64,000 bases of DNA from Robertkochia solimangrovi (GTDB lineage: Bacteria > Bacteroidota > Bacteroidia > Flavobacteriales > Flavobacteriaceae): the NCBI RefSeq assembly GCF_007279655.1, contig NZ_QKWN01000001.1:124001-188000 (forward strand), in the 5' to 3' direction. A program made the translations under genes and the position numbers. Below are positions 9,150 through 16,880 of the stretch, one piece after another. The number at the start of each line of letters is the position of its first letter. Position 1 is the first letter of the stretch. A model generated the notes under the pieces. The model made no database searches and had not been told where the DNA came from. It saw only the letters and a program-made list of their open reading frames with translations.

Positions 9150-9572
9150 ATGAAAAAATTATTGATCCTTATTTTAATAGCTCCGTTAATGCTCCTGTCC
9201 TGTAAACAGGAAAAACCTGCAGAGAACGAGCAGATGAAGCGAGTGATTGCTATCCACGATGAGGTCATGCCTCAAATGACGAAGCTCACAAAATTAGTTG
9301 GAGAACTCAAGCCCCTTGCAGATTCTACTGAGACGGGAGCTCCTTACCAAAAAGCGATGACCGACCTGCAGGAATCTCATGAACTCATGATGTCCTGGAT
9401 GAAAGGTTTTGGTGATCGTTTCACACACGAAGAGATCCTTCAGGGAAAGGAACTTAGTCCCGAAAAGGAAATATGGCTCGATGAAGAAGAAATAAAAGTC
9501 AAGGAGATGCGAGACAAGGTTAATGAAAGTGTCGCCAATGCTGAAAAACTACTCAGCAAGCCATCTGAATAA
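9150..9572 (+). CDS. small helical lipoprotein of unknown function
   Basis: A 140-residue lipoprotein. The signal MKKLLILILIAPLMLLSC ends in a lipobox with cysteine 18. The rest is charged and almost wholly helical (about 28-60, 66-92 and 105-135), with many methionines (HDEVMPQMTKLTKLVGEL, SHELMMSWMKGFGDRF). I do not recognise a named domain; similar short helical lipoproteins occur widely in Flavobacteria. A methionine-rich helical periplasmic protein could bind metal, but nothing here proves that. It is transcribed alone and ends in a palindromic terminator shared with gldD. Confidence 0.7.
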   Translation: MKKLLILILIAPLMLLSCKQEKPAENEQMKRVIAIHDEVMPQMTKLTKLVGELKPLADSTETGAPYQKAMTDLQESHELMMSWMKGFGDRFTHEEILQGKELSPEKEIWLDEEEIKVKEMRDKVNESVANAEKLLSKPSE

Positions 9573-9614
9573 TTAAAAAAAGAGCCCGTTGATCAACGGG
9601 CTCTTTTTTTAATT
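9571..9614. terminator. bidirectional terminator between lipoprotein gene and gldD
   Basis: A perfect 44-bp palindrome centred between 9592 and 9593, with a GC-rich core and seven A:T pairs on each side. It can stop both converging transcripts. It contains bases of the stop codons of both genes: the plus-strand TAA ends at 9572 and the minus-strand TAA spans 9609-9611. Confidence 0.9.
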
Positions 9615-10163
9615 CCAGGTAAATGATTCCATCAAATGCCTGATATCATCTTCCAGATATGCTGCTGCTGGCATAATACTATCATAATTCGGTTTCGATG
9701 AGAAATATAGCGACCCGGTTACGAAGTTACGTGTACTGTCAGTCAAATAGAATTGTGATTGTGATGCAGCATTTCCCCTTACCATATAAAACATACCATA
9801 AACGCCCTTATCATCATTTATAAAGGGCTGCTCGGTTATATTATCCGCCTTAACCACATGTTCATAAGTCAGCTTTTGCGCATCCCTAAGTAAGAGATCG
9901 AGATCTCCATCAACCGCCTTATAGGTTATATAGATCTTTGCATTCATTCCTTTATAATCGAGATTGAATGAACAATCTTTAAAATTCTCAAGGGTTGCCG
10001 CTTTATTTTGTTCGAAATCGAAAGGACATTCCTTTGAGATCCCGGAATATAAGGGAGCTGGATATTCCAGCCTTAGCGTAGCTTTAGGCTTCGGTACGGG
10101 GGCATCACCGCAACTACTTACAAAGATCACGGCAACAGAAAGGATCAATAACTTCCTGAACAT
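9609..10163 (-). CDS. gldD: gliding motility lipoprotein GldD
   Basis: GldD is an essential lipoprotein of the flavobacterial gliding machinery and is needed for type IX secretion. The product has a signal MFRKLLILSVAVIFVSSC with lipobox cysteine 18, then the family pattern YPAPLYSGISKECPFDFE and a C-terminal YLEDDIRHLMESFTW. I chose the ATG at 10163 (184 residues), which lies 2 bases after the gldE stop. A TTG at 10169 would add two residues and overlap gldE, and is less likely. It is the last gene of mutY-ssb-gldE-gldD and ends in the shared palindromic terminator. Confidence 0.92.
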   Translation of the reverse strand: MFRKLLILSVAVIFVSSCGDAPVPKPKATLRLEYPAPLYSGISKECPFDFEQNKAATLENFKDCSFNLDYKGMNAKIYITYKAVDGDLDLLLRDAQKLTYEHVVKADNITEQPFINDDKGVYGMFYMVRGNAASQSQFYLTDSTRNFVTGSLYFSSKPNYDSIMPAAAYLEDDIRHLMESFTWN

Positions 10164-10165
10164 TC

Positions 10166-11482
10166 TCAACTCAGACTTACTTTTAATTGTTTAATTCTTT
10201 TTTTATCCAGGGCTTCGACCTCAAAAATATAATTGTTGAATTTTATCTTCTCTCCCTTTTTCGGAAAACTACCTGCGATCTCCAGAACGAATCCGGCTAT
10301 GGTTTCCGATTCACCTTTGCAATCCTCAAATTCCGATTCATTTTCTATTCGGATCACCCGATAAAAATCCTTCAATGTCGTTTTCCCTTCAAATACAAAG
10401 TTCTTTTCATCAAGTTTGGAATAGATGAGATCTTCATCGTCGAATTCATCACTGATATCACCAACGATCTCCTCTATGATATCTTCCAGAGTTACGAGTC
10501 CTGAAGTACCGCCATATTCGTCTACCACAATAGCCAAATGACTTTTCATTTCCTGAAACTCCTTTAAAAGGTCATCAAGCTTTTTATTTTCCGGAACAAA
10601 ATAAGGATCTCTGATCAAAGATACCCAGTCAAAGACCTTTCTGTCGATATAAGGCAACAGATCCTTAACATAAAGAACGCCGGTAACATTATCCATATTG
10701 TCGCGAAATACCGGAATACGCGAATACCCGTTATCGACGATCAAGCTAACGACCTCCGGAAATTTCATTTCCTCATTCAATGCGAAGATATCGATCCTGG
10801 GTCGCATAACCTGCCTGGTATCCGTATTCCCAAAGGAAACAATACCTTGTAATATCTTCTTTTCCTCGTTGGTGGTATCGTCCTCCGAGGTAAGTTCAAG
10901 AGCATGAGAAAGCTGATCAACCGATATATTACTTCGTTTTTTACCCAGTTTATCCTGAAGATAGATCGTGATCGCCCGCATCGGCATACTCAACGGATAG
11001 AATAAATGATCGAGAACATTCAACGGATGAGCCATGAAAAGTGCAAACTTGGTCTTATTCCGACTCGCGTAGATCTTTGGAAGAATCTCCCCGAATAACA
11101 GAATCAGAAAGGTTGCCACGACAACTTCAAGAATAAATCTTATATCGATAAAACCAAATATCTTACCATTAACTCCGGAAAAGAACAACTCACTGAGAGA
11201 ACTGAATAGCAGAACAATGGCAATATTTATAAAATTATTGGCCACCAAAATGGTAGCCAGTAGTTTCTTAGGTTTTTCCAGTAGTTTGACCACTATATTT
11301 CCTCGATCCGATTTCGAGACCTGAGGGTCATTGATATCGGAAGGACTCAAGGAAAAGAATGCGACTTCAGCTCCGGAAATAAGTGCAGAAAATGTAAGCA
11401 GGCAAATAAGCACCAGCAGTTTGATGACTGAAGCTGATTCTATAAATAAAAAAGCGATTAAACTCGGGGGTTCAGGGTCCAA
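10166..11482 (-). CDS. gldE: GldE, CNNM/CBS-domain membrane protein of gliding
   Basis: GldE belongs to the CorC/HlyC membrane family and works with GldD in gliding and type IX secretion. The 438-residue protein has a CNNM transmembrane domain (about 18-190, with SALISGAEVAFFSLSPSDI and FGEILPKIYASRN), two CBS domains (about 205-330, MRPRIDIFALNEE and HLAIVVDEYGGTSGLVTLE), the DIIEEIVGDISDEFD signature, and a CorC_HlyC domain (about 345-432). The start is TTG: the codons upstream lead to a stop within 18 bases and no ATG is near, and a start reading MDPEPP is what I recall for GldE. The gene follows ssb by 24 bases. Confidence 0.92.
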   Translation of the reverse strand: MDPEPPSLIAFLFIESASVIKLLVLICLLTFSALISGAEVAFFSLSPSDINDPQVSKSDRGNIVVKLLEKPKKLLATILVANNFINIAIVLLFSSLSELFFSGVNGKIFGFIDIRFILEVVVATFLILLFGEILPKIYASRNKTKFALFMAHPLNVLDHLFYPLSMPMRAITIYLQDKLGKKRSNISVDQLSHALELTSEDDTTNEEKKILQGIVSFGNTDTRQVMRPRIDIFALNEEMKFPEVVSLIVDNGYSRIPVFRDNMDNVTGVLYVKDLLPYIDRKVFDWVSLIRDPYFVPENKKLDDLLKEFQEMKSHLAIVVDEYGGTSGLVTLEDIIEEIVGDISDEFDDEDLIYSKLDEKNFVFEGKTTLKDFYRVIRIENESEFEDCKGESETIAGFVLEIAGSFPKKGEKIKFNNYIFEVEALDKKRIKQLKVSLS

Positions 11483-11506
11483 AGTCCAAGGTTTTAATTA
11501 AACAAA

Positions 11507-11986
11507 TCAGAATGGAAGATCGTCATCTTCTTCTTCATACTGCGATGGTGAATTCGTGGCACTTACAGCCGGTCCTGACTGTTGTGGCCGGGATTCATTT
11601 TGCTGACGAGGTTGTGGCGCACCACCGCTCTGACCAGCAGGATTATCGTTTTTATTGGATAAAAATGTGAAATCGGTCGCATGAATCTCTGTTGTATACC
11701 TCATATTTCCATCTTCACCCTGCCATTGTCTGGTTTTCAGTCTGCCCTCCACATAAATCTTGTCTCCTTTAGAAAGGTATTTCTCGCAGACCTCAGCCGC
11801 CTTATTTCGAACAACGATATTATGCCATTCGGTATTGGTTACTTTTTCACCGGTCTGCCTGTTGAGATAGGTCTCGTTCGTAGCCAGCGGAAAACGCCCC
11901 AGGCAATTGCCTCCTTCAAAATAATTCATCTTTACCTCGTCTCCAAGGTGTCCTATCAACATTACTTTATTCAGTGTACCACTCAT
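11507..11986 (-). CDS. ssb: single-stranded DNA-binding protein
   Basis: SSB of 159 residues, coating single-stranded DNA in replication and repair. The OB fold covers about 1-110 (LNKVMLIGHLGDEVKMNYF, NTEWHNIVV, KGDKIYVEGRLKTRQW). A glycine/glutamine/proline-rich linker follows, and the acidic tip EEEDDDLPF is the usual docking site for partner proteins. It lies 55 bases after mutY and 24 before gldE. The position between a DNA repair gene and gliding genes is a conserved flavobacterial arrangement rather than a functional link. Another ssb copy may exist elsewhere in the genome. Confidence 0.95.
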   Translation of the reverse strand: MSGTLNKVMLIGHLGDEVKMNYFEGGNCLGRFPLATNETYLNRQTGEKVTNTEWHNIVVRNKAAEVCEKYLSKGDKIYVEGRLKTRQWQGEDGNMRYTTEIHATDFTFLSNKNDNPAGQSGGAPQPRQQNESRPQQSGPAVSATNSPSQYEEEDDDLPF

Positions 11987-12041
11987 AAGATCGGTTTCTA
12001 ATAATCAGGTTATTTTATAAATGTATTAATTTTTGTTGTAT

Positions 12042-13079
12042 CTAAAAATCAAATTCCCGGACAAAATTAGCAATCAACACAGGAACAGGATATTCAGAGA
12101 GGCTTTTCTCATCAACTCCATCTTTGATACTACCCTGCAAATTTACGATCCAGAACGTAGTATTGATATGTTGATGCGATAATTTATGAACTTTTGGCTT
12201 TTCGTTAAAACGAATAATTTCAAACGGATCGTTTTTCACCAATTCTTTAAATGTTGAATCCGCCAAAATATCTGGTTCCTCCAAGACCTTTTCCGATTCG
12301 ATCAATGGGAATTCGTAAAGATTCTGCCATATATCACCTTCCCCTCTTTTTCTGAGTATAGTATTTTCACCGGTCCTTACAATCACATAATTAAAAAACC
12401 GCTGTCTGATCTTCTGCTTTTTGATCTTTACGGGCAATTCCCCAACCTTTCCGGATTGAAATGCCTGACACTCCATATTCAAAACACACGATTCACAATC
12501 AGGATTGACCGGCTTACATTGTACCGCTCCGAATTCCATTACAGCCTGATTATGATCTCCGGGATCTTCAGGACCTATCTGATCATTGGCAATTTCTTTA
12601 AAGAGCCTGATTCCGACAGTGGAGTTTATGGGCTCATCAATCCCGAAGTAACGCGACAAAACCCGGTAAACATTTCCGTCGACCACGGCAACAGGTTCAT
12701 CATAACAGATGGAGGCAATTGCATTGGCTGTATATTCACCTACTCCTTTTAATTTTTTTAATTCTGCTGCTGAAGCGGGAAAAACACCATTAAGTTCTGA
12801 AGCTATATACTTTGCGGTAGCATGCAAATTTCTCGCTCTCGAGTAATACCCCAACCCTTGCCAAAGCTTTAAAACTTCCTGTTCTTCTGCATCCGCAAGG
12901 TCAAAAATAGTCGGAAACCGCTCTTTAAATTTTAAATAATAGGGCAATCCCTGTGCCACACGGGTTTGTTGTAACATTATTTCCGAAAGCCATATATTAT
13001 AGGGTATTTTCGATGTTCGCCATGGTAGCAGCCTCTTATTCGCTGTATACCAGTTATTTATATTTTTAGTAAAAGACAT
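12042..13079 (-). CDS. mutY: A/G-specific adenine DNA glycosylase
   Basis: MutY removes adenine mispaired with 8-oxoguanine. The 345-residue protein has the N-terminal WYTANKRLLPWRTSKIPY and SEIMLQQTRV, a helix-hairpin-helix LKGVGEYTANAIAS followed by the catalytic-aspartate segment VAVVDGNVYRVLSR, and an iron-sulphur loop C-x6-C-x2-C-x5-C (CKPVNPDCESCVLNMEC). The C-terminal NUDIX-like 8-oxoG recognition domain covers about 225-345. It is the first gene of mutY-ssb-gldE-gldD and is divergent from the HU gene. Confidence 0.95.
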   Translation of the reverse strand: MSFTKNINNWYTANKRLLPWRTSKIPYNIWLSEIMLQQTRVAQGLPYYLKFKERFPTIFDLADAEEQEVLKLWQGLGYYSRARNLHATAKYIASELNGVFPASAAELKKLKGVGEYTANAIASICYDEPVAVVDGNVYRVLSRYFGIDEPINSTVGIRLFKEIANDQIGPEDPGDHNQAVMEFGAVQCKPVNPDCESCVLNMECQAFQSGKVGELPVKIKKQKIRQRFFNYVIVRTGENTILRKRGEGDIWQNLYEFPLIESEKVLEEPDILADSTFKELVKNDPFEIIRFNEKPKVHKLSHQHINTTFWIVNLQGSIKDGVDEKSLSEYPVPVLIANFVREFDF

Positions 13080-13164
13080 ACCCGATTAAAATAAATTTTA
13101 GTAAATTGGGTTTATTTAGTTAAATTTTAATTGTTTAGAGTATAAATATTGATATTTTAATTTA

Positions 13165-13172
13165 TATATTTG
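13165..13172 (+). promoter_or_regulatory. -7 box of the HU gene
   Basis: TATATTTG at 13165-13172 is a perfect TAnnTTTG box, 41 bases before the ATG and followed by GC. No TTTG is found at the ideal spacing upstream, so only half of the promoter is clear. Confidence 0.6.
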
Positions 13173-13212
13173 CAACCCCTAAATTTATAACACGTAAAAC
13201 AAAAATAACAAA

Positions 13213-13503
13213 ATGACTAAAGCAGACATCGTAGCTAAGATTTCAGAAAAACTTGGCATGGAAAAAGGAGACGTACAGGCAACTGTTGAATCATTTATGG
13301 AAGAGGTAAAAAACTCCTTGGAAGGTGGTGATAATGTATACCTACGAGGTTTTGGAAGCTTTATTATCAAAACTAGAGCTGAAAAAACCGGAAGAAATAT
13401 TTCCAAAAATACTACAATTAAGATCCCAGCTCACAACATTCCGGCATTCAAACCAGCGAAAGTTTTTGTAGAGGGTGTTAAAACTAGTGTAGAGGTAAAA
13501 TAA
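13213..13503 (+). CDS. HU/IHF-family DNA-binding protein
   Basis: A 96-residue histone-like nucleoid protein. It begins MTKADIVAKISEKLGMEKGD, has the GDNVYLRGFGSFIIKTRAEKTGRN segment leading into the DNA-binding arm, and ends with IPAFKPAKVFVEGVK. HU binds and bends DNA as a dimer. HU and IHF subunits cannot be separated by sequence alone in this phylum, so I give no symbol. It is followed after 25 bases by a tiny basic protein gene. A -7 promoter box lies at 13165-13172. Confidence 0.95.
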   Translation: MTKADIVAKISEKLGMEKGDVQATVESFMEEVKNSLEGGDNVYLRGFGSFIIKTRAEKTGRNISKNTTIKIPAHNIPAFKPAKVFVEGVKTSVEVK

Positions 13504-13528
13504 ATTATTAATATAAATCATTTCATAA

Positions 13529-13618
13529 ATGCCCAGCGGTAAAAAAAGAAAGAGACATAAGGTAGCTACGCACAAGCGTAAGAAAAGAAGAAGAGCTAAC
13601 CGTCATAAGAAAAAGTAG
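13529..13618 (+). CDS. 29-residue highly basic protein, likely ribosomal
   Basis: A 30-codon gene, ATG at 13529 to TAG at 13618. The product starts MPSGKKRKRHKVATHKRK and ends RANRHKKK; about two thirds of its residues are Lys, Arg or His. I remember the same short protein directly after HU genes in other Bacteroidota. Its spacing of KKRKR, THKRK and RHKKK resembles the COX24/AURKAIP1 domain of the small ribosomal proteins bS22 and mitochondrial mS38, so a ribosomal protein of the small subunit is the best guess; that is inference from pattern. It sits 25 bases after the HU gene and its stop lies inside the terminator hairpin at 13607-13639. Confidence 0.75.
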   Translation: MPSGKKRKRHKVATHKRKKRRRANRHKKK

Positions 13619-13639
13619 TTAGATTAACTACTTTTTCTT
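13607..13639 (+). terminator. terminator of the HU / small basic protein unit
   Basis: A 15-bp perfect inverted repeat (13607-13621 with 13625-13639) with a 3-base loop and a T-rich 3' side. The left arm contains the TAG stop codon of the 29-residue protein gene. Confidence 0.8.
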
Positions 13640-13677
13640 TTTCAAGGTATTTAATACAACTATCGTTCATTGAAATA

Positions 13678-13816
13678 GGAAAATCAATTGATTTGATTTG
13701 ATTTTCCGCCGGGTTTAAAAAAAACCTGTCTGACAAAAGAAATTAAGCTCAAACGTTTTCTTAAGGAAAACCAGAGTTATTGTTTAATCCATCGGTCCGT
13801 GACATCAACTACGGAC
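13678..13816 (+). promoter_or_regulatory. structured leader upstream of rng
   Basis: Upstream of the rng GTG there is a perfect 10-bp inverted repeat (13678-13687 with 13698-13707, spacer containing repeated TTGAT), then a 6-bp one (13795-13800 with 13811-13816). Both could fold in the rng leader. RNase E of E. coli controls its own mRNA through a folded leader; a similar loop here is only a possibility. Confidence 0.35.
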
Positions 13817-13835
13817 AGATATAAATTCATTCAGA

Positions 13836-15380
13836 GTGAATAAAGAATTAATCGTAAGATCTGGTTCCTCTGACGTTGATTTTGCCATATTAAAGGATGG
13901 AAAACTAATTGAATTGCACAAGGAGCAGGACAGTAGTGATTTCTCCGTTGGTGACATCATGCTCGCCAAGGTCAGAAAACCTGTTTCCGGATTGAATGCC
14001 GCATTTGTCAATGTCGGTTATGAAAAAGATGCATTTCTGCATTATCACGATCTGGGACCACAATTGTCTTCCCTACTGAAATTCATTAAACGAGTAAGCA
14101 CAGGTAAATTAAAAGATTTCTCTTTAAAAGACTTCCCATTTGAAAAAGATATAGACAAAAATGGCGTCATCAATGATGTTCTTAAAGCCAATCAGTCTAT
14201 ACTAGTACAAATTGTAAAAGAGCCTATTTCAACCAAAGGTCCGAGAATCAGTTCAGAACTTTCCATCGCGGGAAGATATCTTGTTCTCGTTCCATTTTCC
14301 GATCGCGTTTCCGTTTCACAGAAAATAGAAAGCAAAGAAGAAAAAGACCGGTTAAAAAGGCTGGTACAAAGCATCAGACCAAAAGGTTTTGGCGTTATTG
14401 TACGTACAGTTGCCGATGGCAAAAAAGTCGCAGAACTAGACAAAGATCTGAACAACCTGTTAAGTAAATGGACAGCGTTGTGTAAAAAAATCTATAAAGC
14501 GAACTATCCATCCAAGGTCCTAAGTGAATTAAACAGAGCCGCATCCATTCTCAGGGATGTATTTAATGATGATTTCACAGGAATTTTTGTTGATGATGAG
14601 ACGCTTTACTACCAAATCAAGGATTATGTGCATCAAATTGCACCTGATAAAGAATCCATTGTAAAATTATATGATTCCAGTATCCCGATATTCGAAAAAT
14701 TCGGAATAGAGAGACAAATCAAAACTTCATTCGGCAGAACCGTTTCAACCAGTAAAGGAGCTTATCTGGTAATCGAACATACCGAGGCTTTACACGTAAT
14801 CGATGTAAACAGCGGGAATCGTTCCAATAAAGCTAAAACACAGGAAGACACGGCCCTCGAGGTAAACCTGATCGCCGCCAAAGAGATCGCAAGACAATTA
14901 CGTCTGCGAGATATGGGCGGAATTATCGTGATTGATTTCATCGATATGACTACCGCCGATAATCGTAAAAAACTTTACGATAAATTAAGAGAGGAAATGA
15001 AAGATGACCGCGCTAAGCACAAGATTCTTCCTCCGAGTAAGTTTGGACTCATACAAATTACAAGACAGCGCGTAAGACCGGAAATGAATATCAAAACCAG
15101 GGAAGAAAATCCTAATGGTGAGGGCGAAGTTGAAGCCCCGATCGTATTGATAAATAAGATTTCCGCTGATCTGGAGCGCATATTACAAAATAAAAGCTTT
15201 AAAGAAGGTATCATTCTAAATACCCACCCTTTTATAGCTGCATACTTAACCAAAGGATTTCCATCCGTCCGTTCTAAATGGTTTTTAGAACACAAAAAAT
15301 GGGTTAAAGTTTTACCAAGAGATGCTTACACGTACCTTGAATATCGTTTTAAAGATAAAAACGGAAAGGTATTATCATAA
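13836..15380 (+). CDS. rng: ribonuclease E/G family endonuclease
   Basis: RNase G of 514 residues, a single-strand endoribonuclease acting in rRNA maturation and mRNA decay. It has an S1 RNA-binding domain (about 35-125), a 5'-sensor region, and the DNase I-like catalytic part with the two metal aspartates in HVIDVNSG (D323) and VIDFIDM (D367). The cysteine pair of the E. coli zinc link (CPxC) is absent: the matching place reads NPNGEGEVEAP, so dimer or tetramer assembly must differ. The start is GTG at 13836, directly before NKELIVRSGSSD. The leader may fold into hairpins. A terminator follows at 15381. Confidence 0.95.
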   Translation: MNKELIVRSGSSDVDFAILKDGKLIELHKEQDSSDFSVGDIMLAKVRKPVSGLNAAFVNVGYEKDAFLHYHDLGPQLSSLLKFIKRVSTGKLKDFSLKDFPFEKDIDKNGVINDVLKANQSILVQIVKEPISTKGPRISSELSIAGRYLVLVPFSDRVSVSQKIESKEEKDRLKRLVQSIRPKGFGVIVRTVADGKKVAELDKDLNNLLSKWTALCKKIYKANYPSKVLSELNRAASILRDVFNDDFTGIFVDDETLYYQIKDYVHQIAPDKESIVKLYDSSIPIFEKFGIERQIKTSFGRTVSTSKGAYLVIEHTEALHVIDVNSGNRSNKAKTQEDTALEVNLIAAKEIARQLRLRDMGGIIVIDFIDMTTADNRKKLYDKLREEMKDDRAKHKILPPSKFGLIQITRQRVRPEMNIKTREENPNGEGEVEAPIVLINKISADLERILQNKSFKEGIILNTHPFIAAYLTKGFPSVRSKWFLEHKKWVKVLPRDAYTYLEYRFKDKNGKVLS

Positions 15381-15408
15381 AAAAAACCACGCCAAGGCGT
15401 GGTTTTTT
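15381..15408 (+). terminator. terminator of rng
   Basis: A 13-bp perfect inverted repeat (15381-15393 with 15396-15408) with a T run, starting right after the rng stop codon. recX begins 15 bases later, so recX needs read-through or its own promoter. Confidence 0.88.
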
Positions 15409-15423
15409 TGTTTCTTTACGTCC

Positions 15424-15900
15424 GTGAATACCAAAAAATCCTATACCGTTCAGGAGGCTACCGCAAAGTTGGAATACTATTGCGCATATCAGGAAAGATG
15501 TCATCGCGATGTTCGTGAAAAACTGATTTCCATGAATATGATCCCCCTCGCGATAGACACCATCATAAATCATCTTATTCAGGAGAACTATCTGAATGAA
15601 GAACGCTTTGCAAGAAGTTTCGCCCGCGGTAAATTCCGGATAAAGAAATGGGGACGCAAACGCATTATAAGAGAACTCAAATTACGTGACATCACCCGAT
15701 ATAACATCGAGGCAGCTCTTTCCGAAATCACCGACGAAGAATACTTCTCAGCACTCGAAGAACTGGCAATTAAAAGACTCGAATCCCTCAGGGAAAAAGA
15801 TACGTTAATGCGAAAGAAAAAACTATGTGACTATCTGCTTTACAGAGGATGGGAACACCATCTCGTCTATGAAATTTCAAACAACCTTATACAGGATTGA
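15424..15900 (+). CDS. recX: RecX-family regulatory protein
   Basis: RecX modulates RecA filaments. I start it at GTG 15424 (158 residues), just after the rng terminator; a longer reading would begin inside rng and translate through the terminator. The three-helix repeats show ATAKLEYYCAYQERCHRDVREKL, YLNEERFARSFARGKFRIKKWG and a C-terminal KKLCDYLLYRGWEHHLVYEI, all typical of RecX. The length fits the family (about 150-170). Its last 14 bases overlap the end of the convergent cupin gene. No recA is in the window. Confidence 0.88.
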   Translation: MNTKKSYTVQEATAKLEYYCAYQERCHRDVREKLISMNMIPLAIDTIINHLIQENYLNEERFARSFARGKFRIKKWGRKRIIRELKLRDITRYNIEAALSEITDEEYFSALEELAIKRLESLREKDTLMRKKKLCDYLLYRGWEHHLVYEISNNLIQD

Positions 15901-16756
15901 TGCCTAAGGCCCGGTGTGTATCAATAACAGCCCGGTCATTTTTATAATCGATCCATTCCTGACCTTTACGCCTTCGCATTAAATTATCAAAATGGCGCAT
16001 TACAAGCACGTTGTATGCTGCCCTGGCCAAATTCACAGGTTTTCGCGGAAACGCCCTTAAACTCATCGAAAACCCCGGAGTAAGGTATTTCATGTAATGC
16101 CAGTAACCCTCAGGCATATATAACATCTCTCCATGATTGAGTTCTGCGACATAACCTTCTGCATATTTTAAGGCAGGCCACTTTTCAAAATCCGGATTAT
16201 CAAAATCGATATCCTCCCTTGAGATCAGCGAATGAGGTATCTTATACATATACTTAGTCTGATCAGGAGGAAGTATTACACAGCGCTTCTTGCCATGAAA
16301 ATGAAAATGCAGAATATTGGAATAATCGATATCGAAATGCATAAAGACACGACTATTCTCACCTCCGAAGAATAACATAGGTAATTGTTTAACCAGACGC
16401 AAACCGATATCGGGCCAGTTAAAATCCTTTTGTAACGAAGGCACCTCCTTCATCAGATTATAGAGAAAGATTCGGTAATTGGTCGGTTTCGATTTAAGAA
16501 GATCTATATAATCAGCCATCTTCATCTTCGCATGCGGCTGGTTGAATCCATCTTCGTGTGAAACAGGCCTGTCATCATATAACGGCACTTCCCGTTCACC
16601 AGAAATCTCTTTTATATAATCGAGATTCCATTTATCGTAGGCTGCCCAATCTTTGGTCAGTGTCTCGATTACCACGGGTTTCTGAGGCTTTAGATAATGC
16701 TTTACAAAATCTTCCTTAGAGATAGATTTTACGCGGGGTATTTCATGTAATTTCAT
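15887..16756 (-). CDS. JmjC/cupin_8-type iron-dependent oxygenase
   Basis: A 289-residue cytosolic protein of the cupin-like (JmjC, Cupin_8) group, Fe(II)/2-oxoglutarate oxygenases that usually hydroxylate proteins. The iron triad HxD...H is present: FMHFDID (H140, D142) and MPEGYWHYM (H220), with the expected strand SNILHFHFHGKKRCVILPP between them. Starting at MKLHEIPR (ATG 16756) is preferred; an upstream start would add ten residues and bring the gene closer to the bioB terminator. The substrate is unknown. It shares 14 bases with the end of convergent recX. Confidence 0.85.
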   Translation of the reverse strand: MKLHEIPRVKSISKEDFVKHYLKPQKPVVIETLTKDWAAYDKWNLDYIKEISGEREVPLYDDRPVSHEDGFNQPHAKMKMADYIDLLKSKPTNYRIFLYNLMKEVPSLQKDFNWPDIGLRLVKQLPMLFFGGENSRVFMHFDIDYSNILHFHFHGKKRCVILPPDQTKYMYKIPHSLISREDIDFDNPDFEKWPALKYAEGYVAELNHGEMLYMPEGYWHYMKYLTPGFSMSLRAFPRKPVNLARAAYNVLVMRHFDNLMRRRKGQEWIDYKNDRAVIDTHRALGINPV

Positions 16757-16780
16757 ATCAAAAACATAAACAGAACAAAA

Positions 16781-16804
16781 AATCACCAGGTAAACCTGAT
16801 GATT
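16781..16804 (-). terminator. terminator of the biotin operon
   Basis: A 10-bp stem (16781-16790 with 16795-16804, one G:T pair) and a TAAA loop, followed on the minus strand by a short T run. It lies 77 bases downstream of the bioB stop and just before the cupin gene. Confidence 0.75.
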
Positions 16805-16880
16805 TATCCGATCCTGCCAACACCTATTGTGTTAAGCTAAATTGTCTTTAAAGTTAACTGAAATTTAATTAAAATATTAT

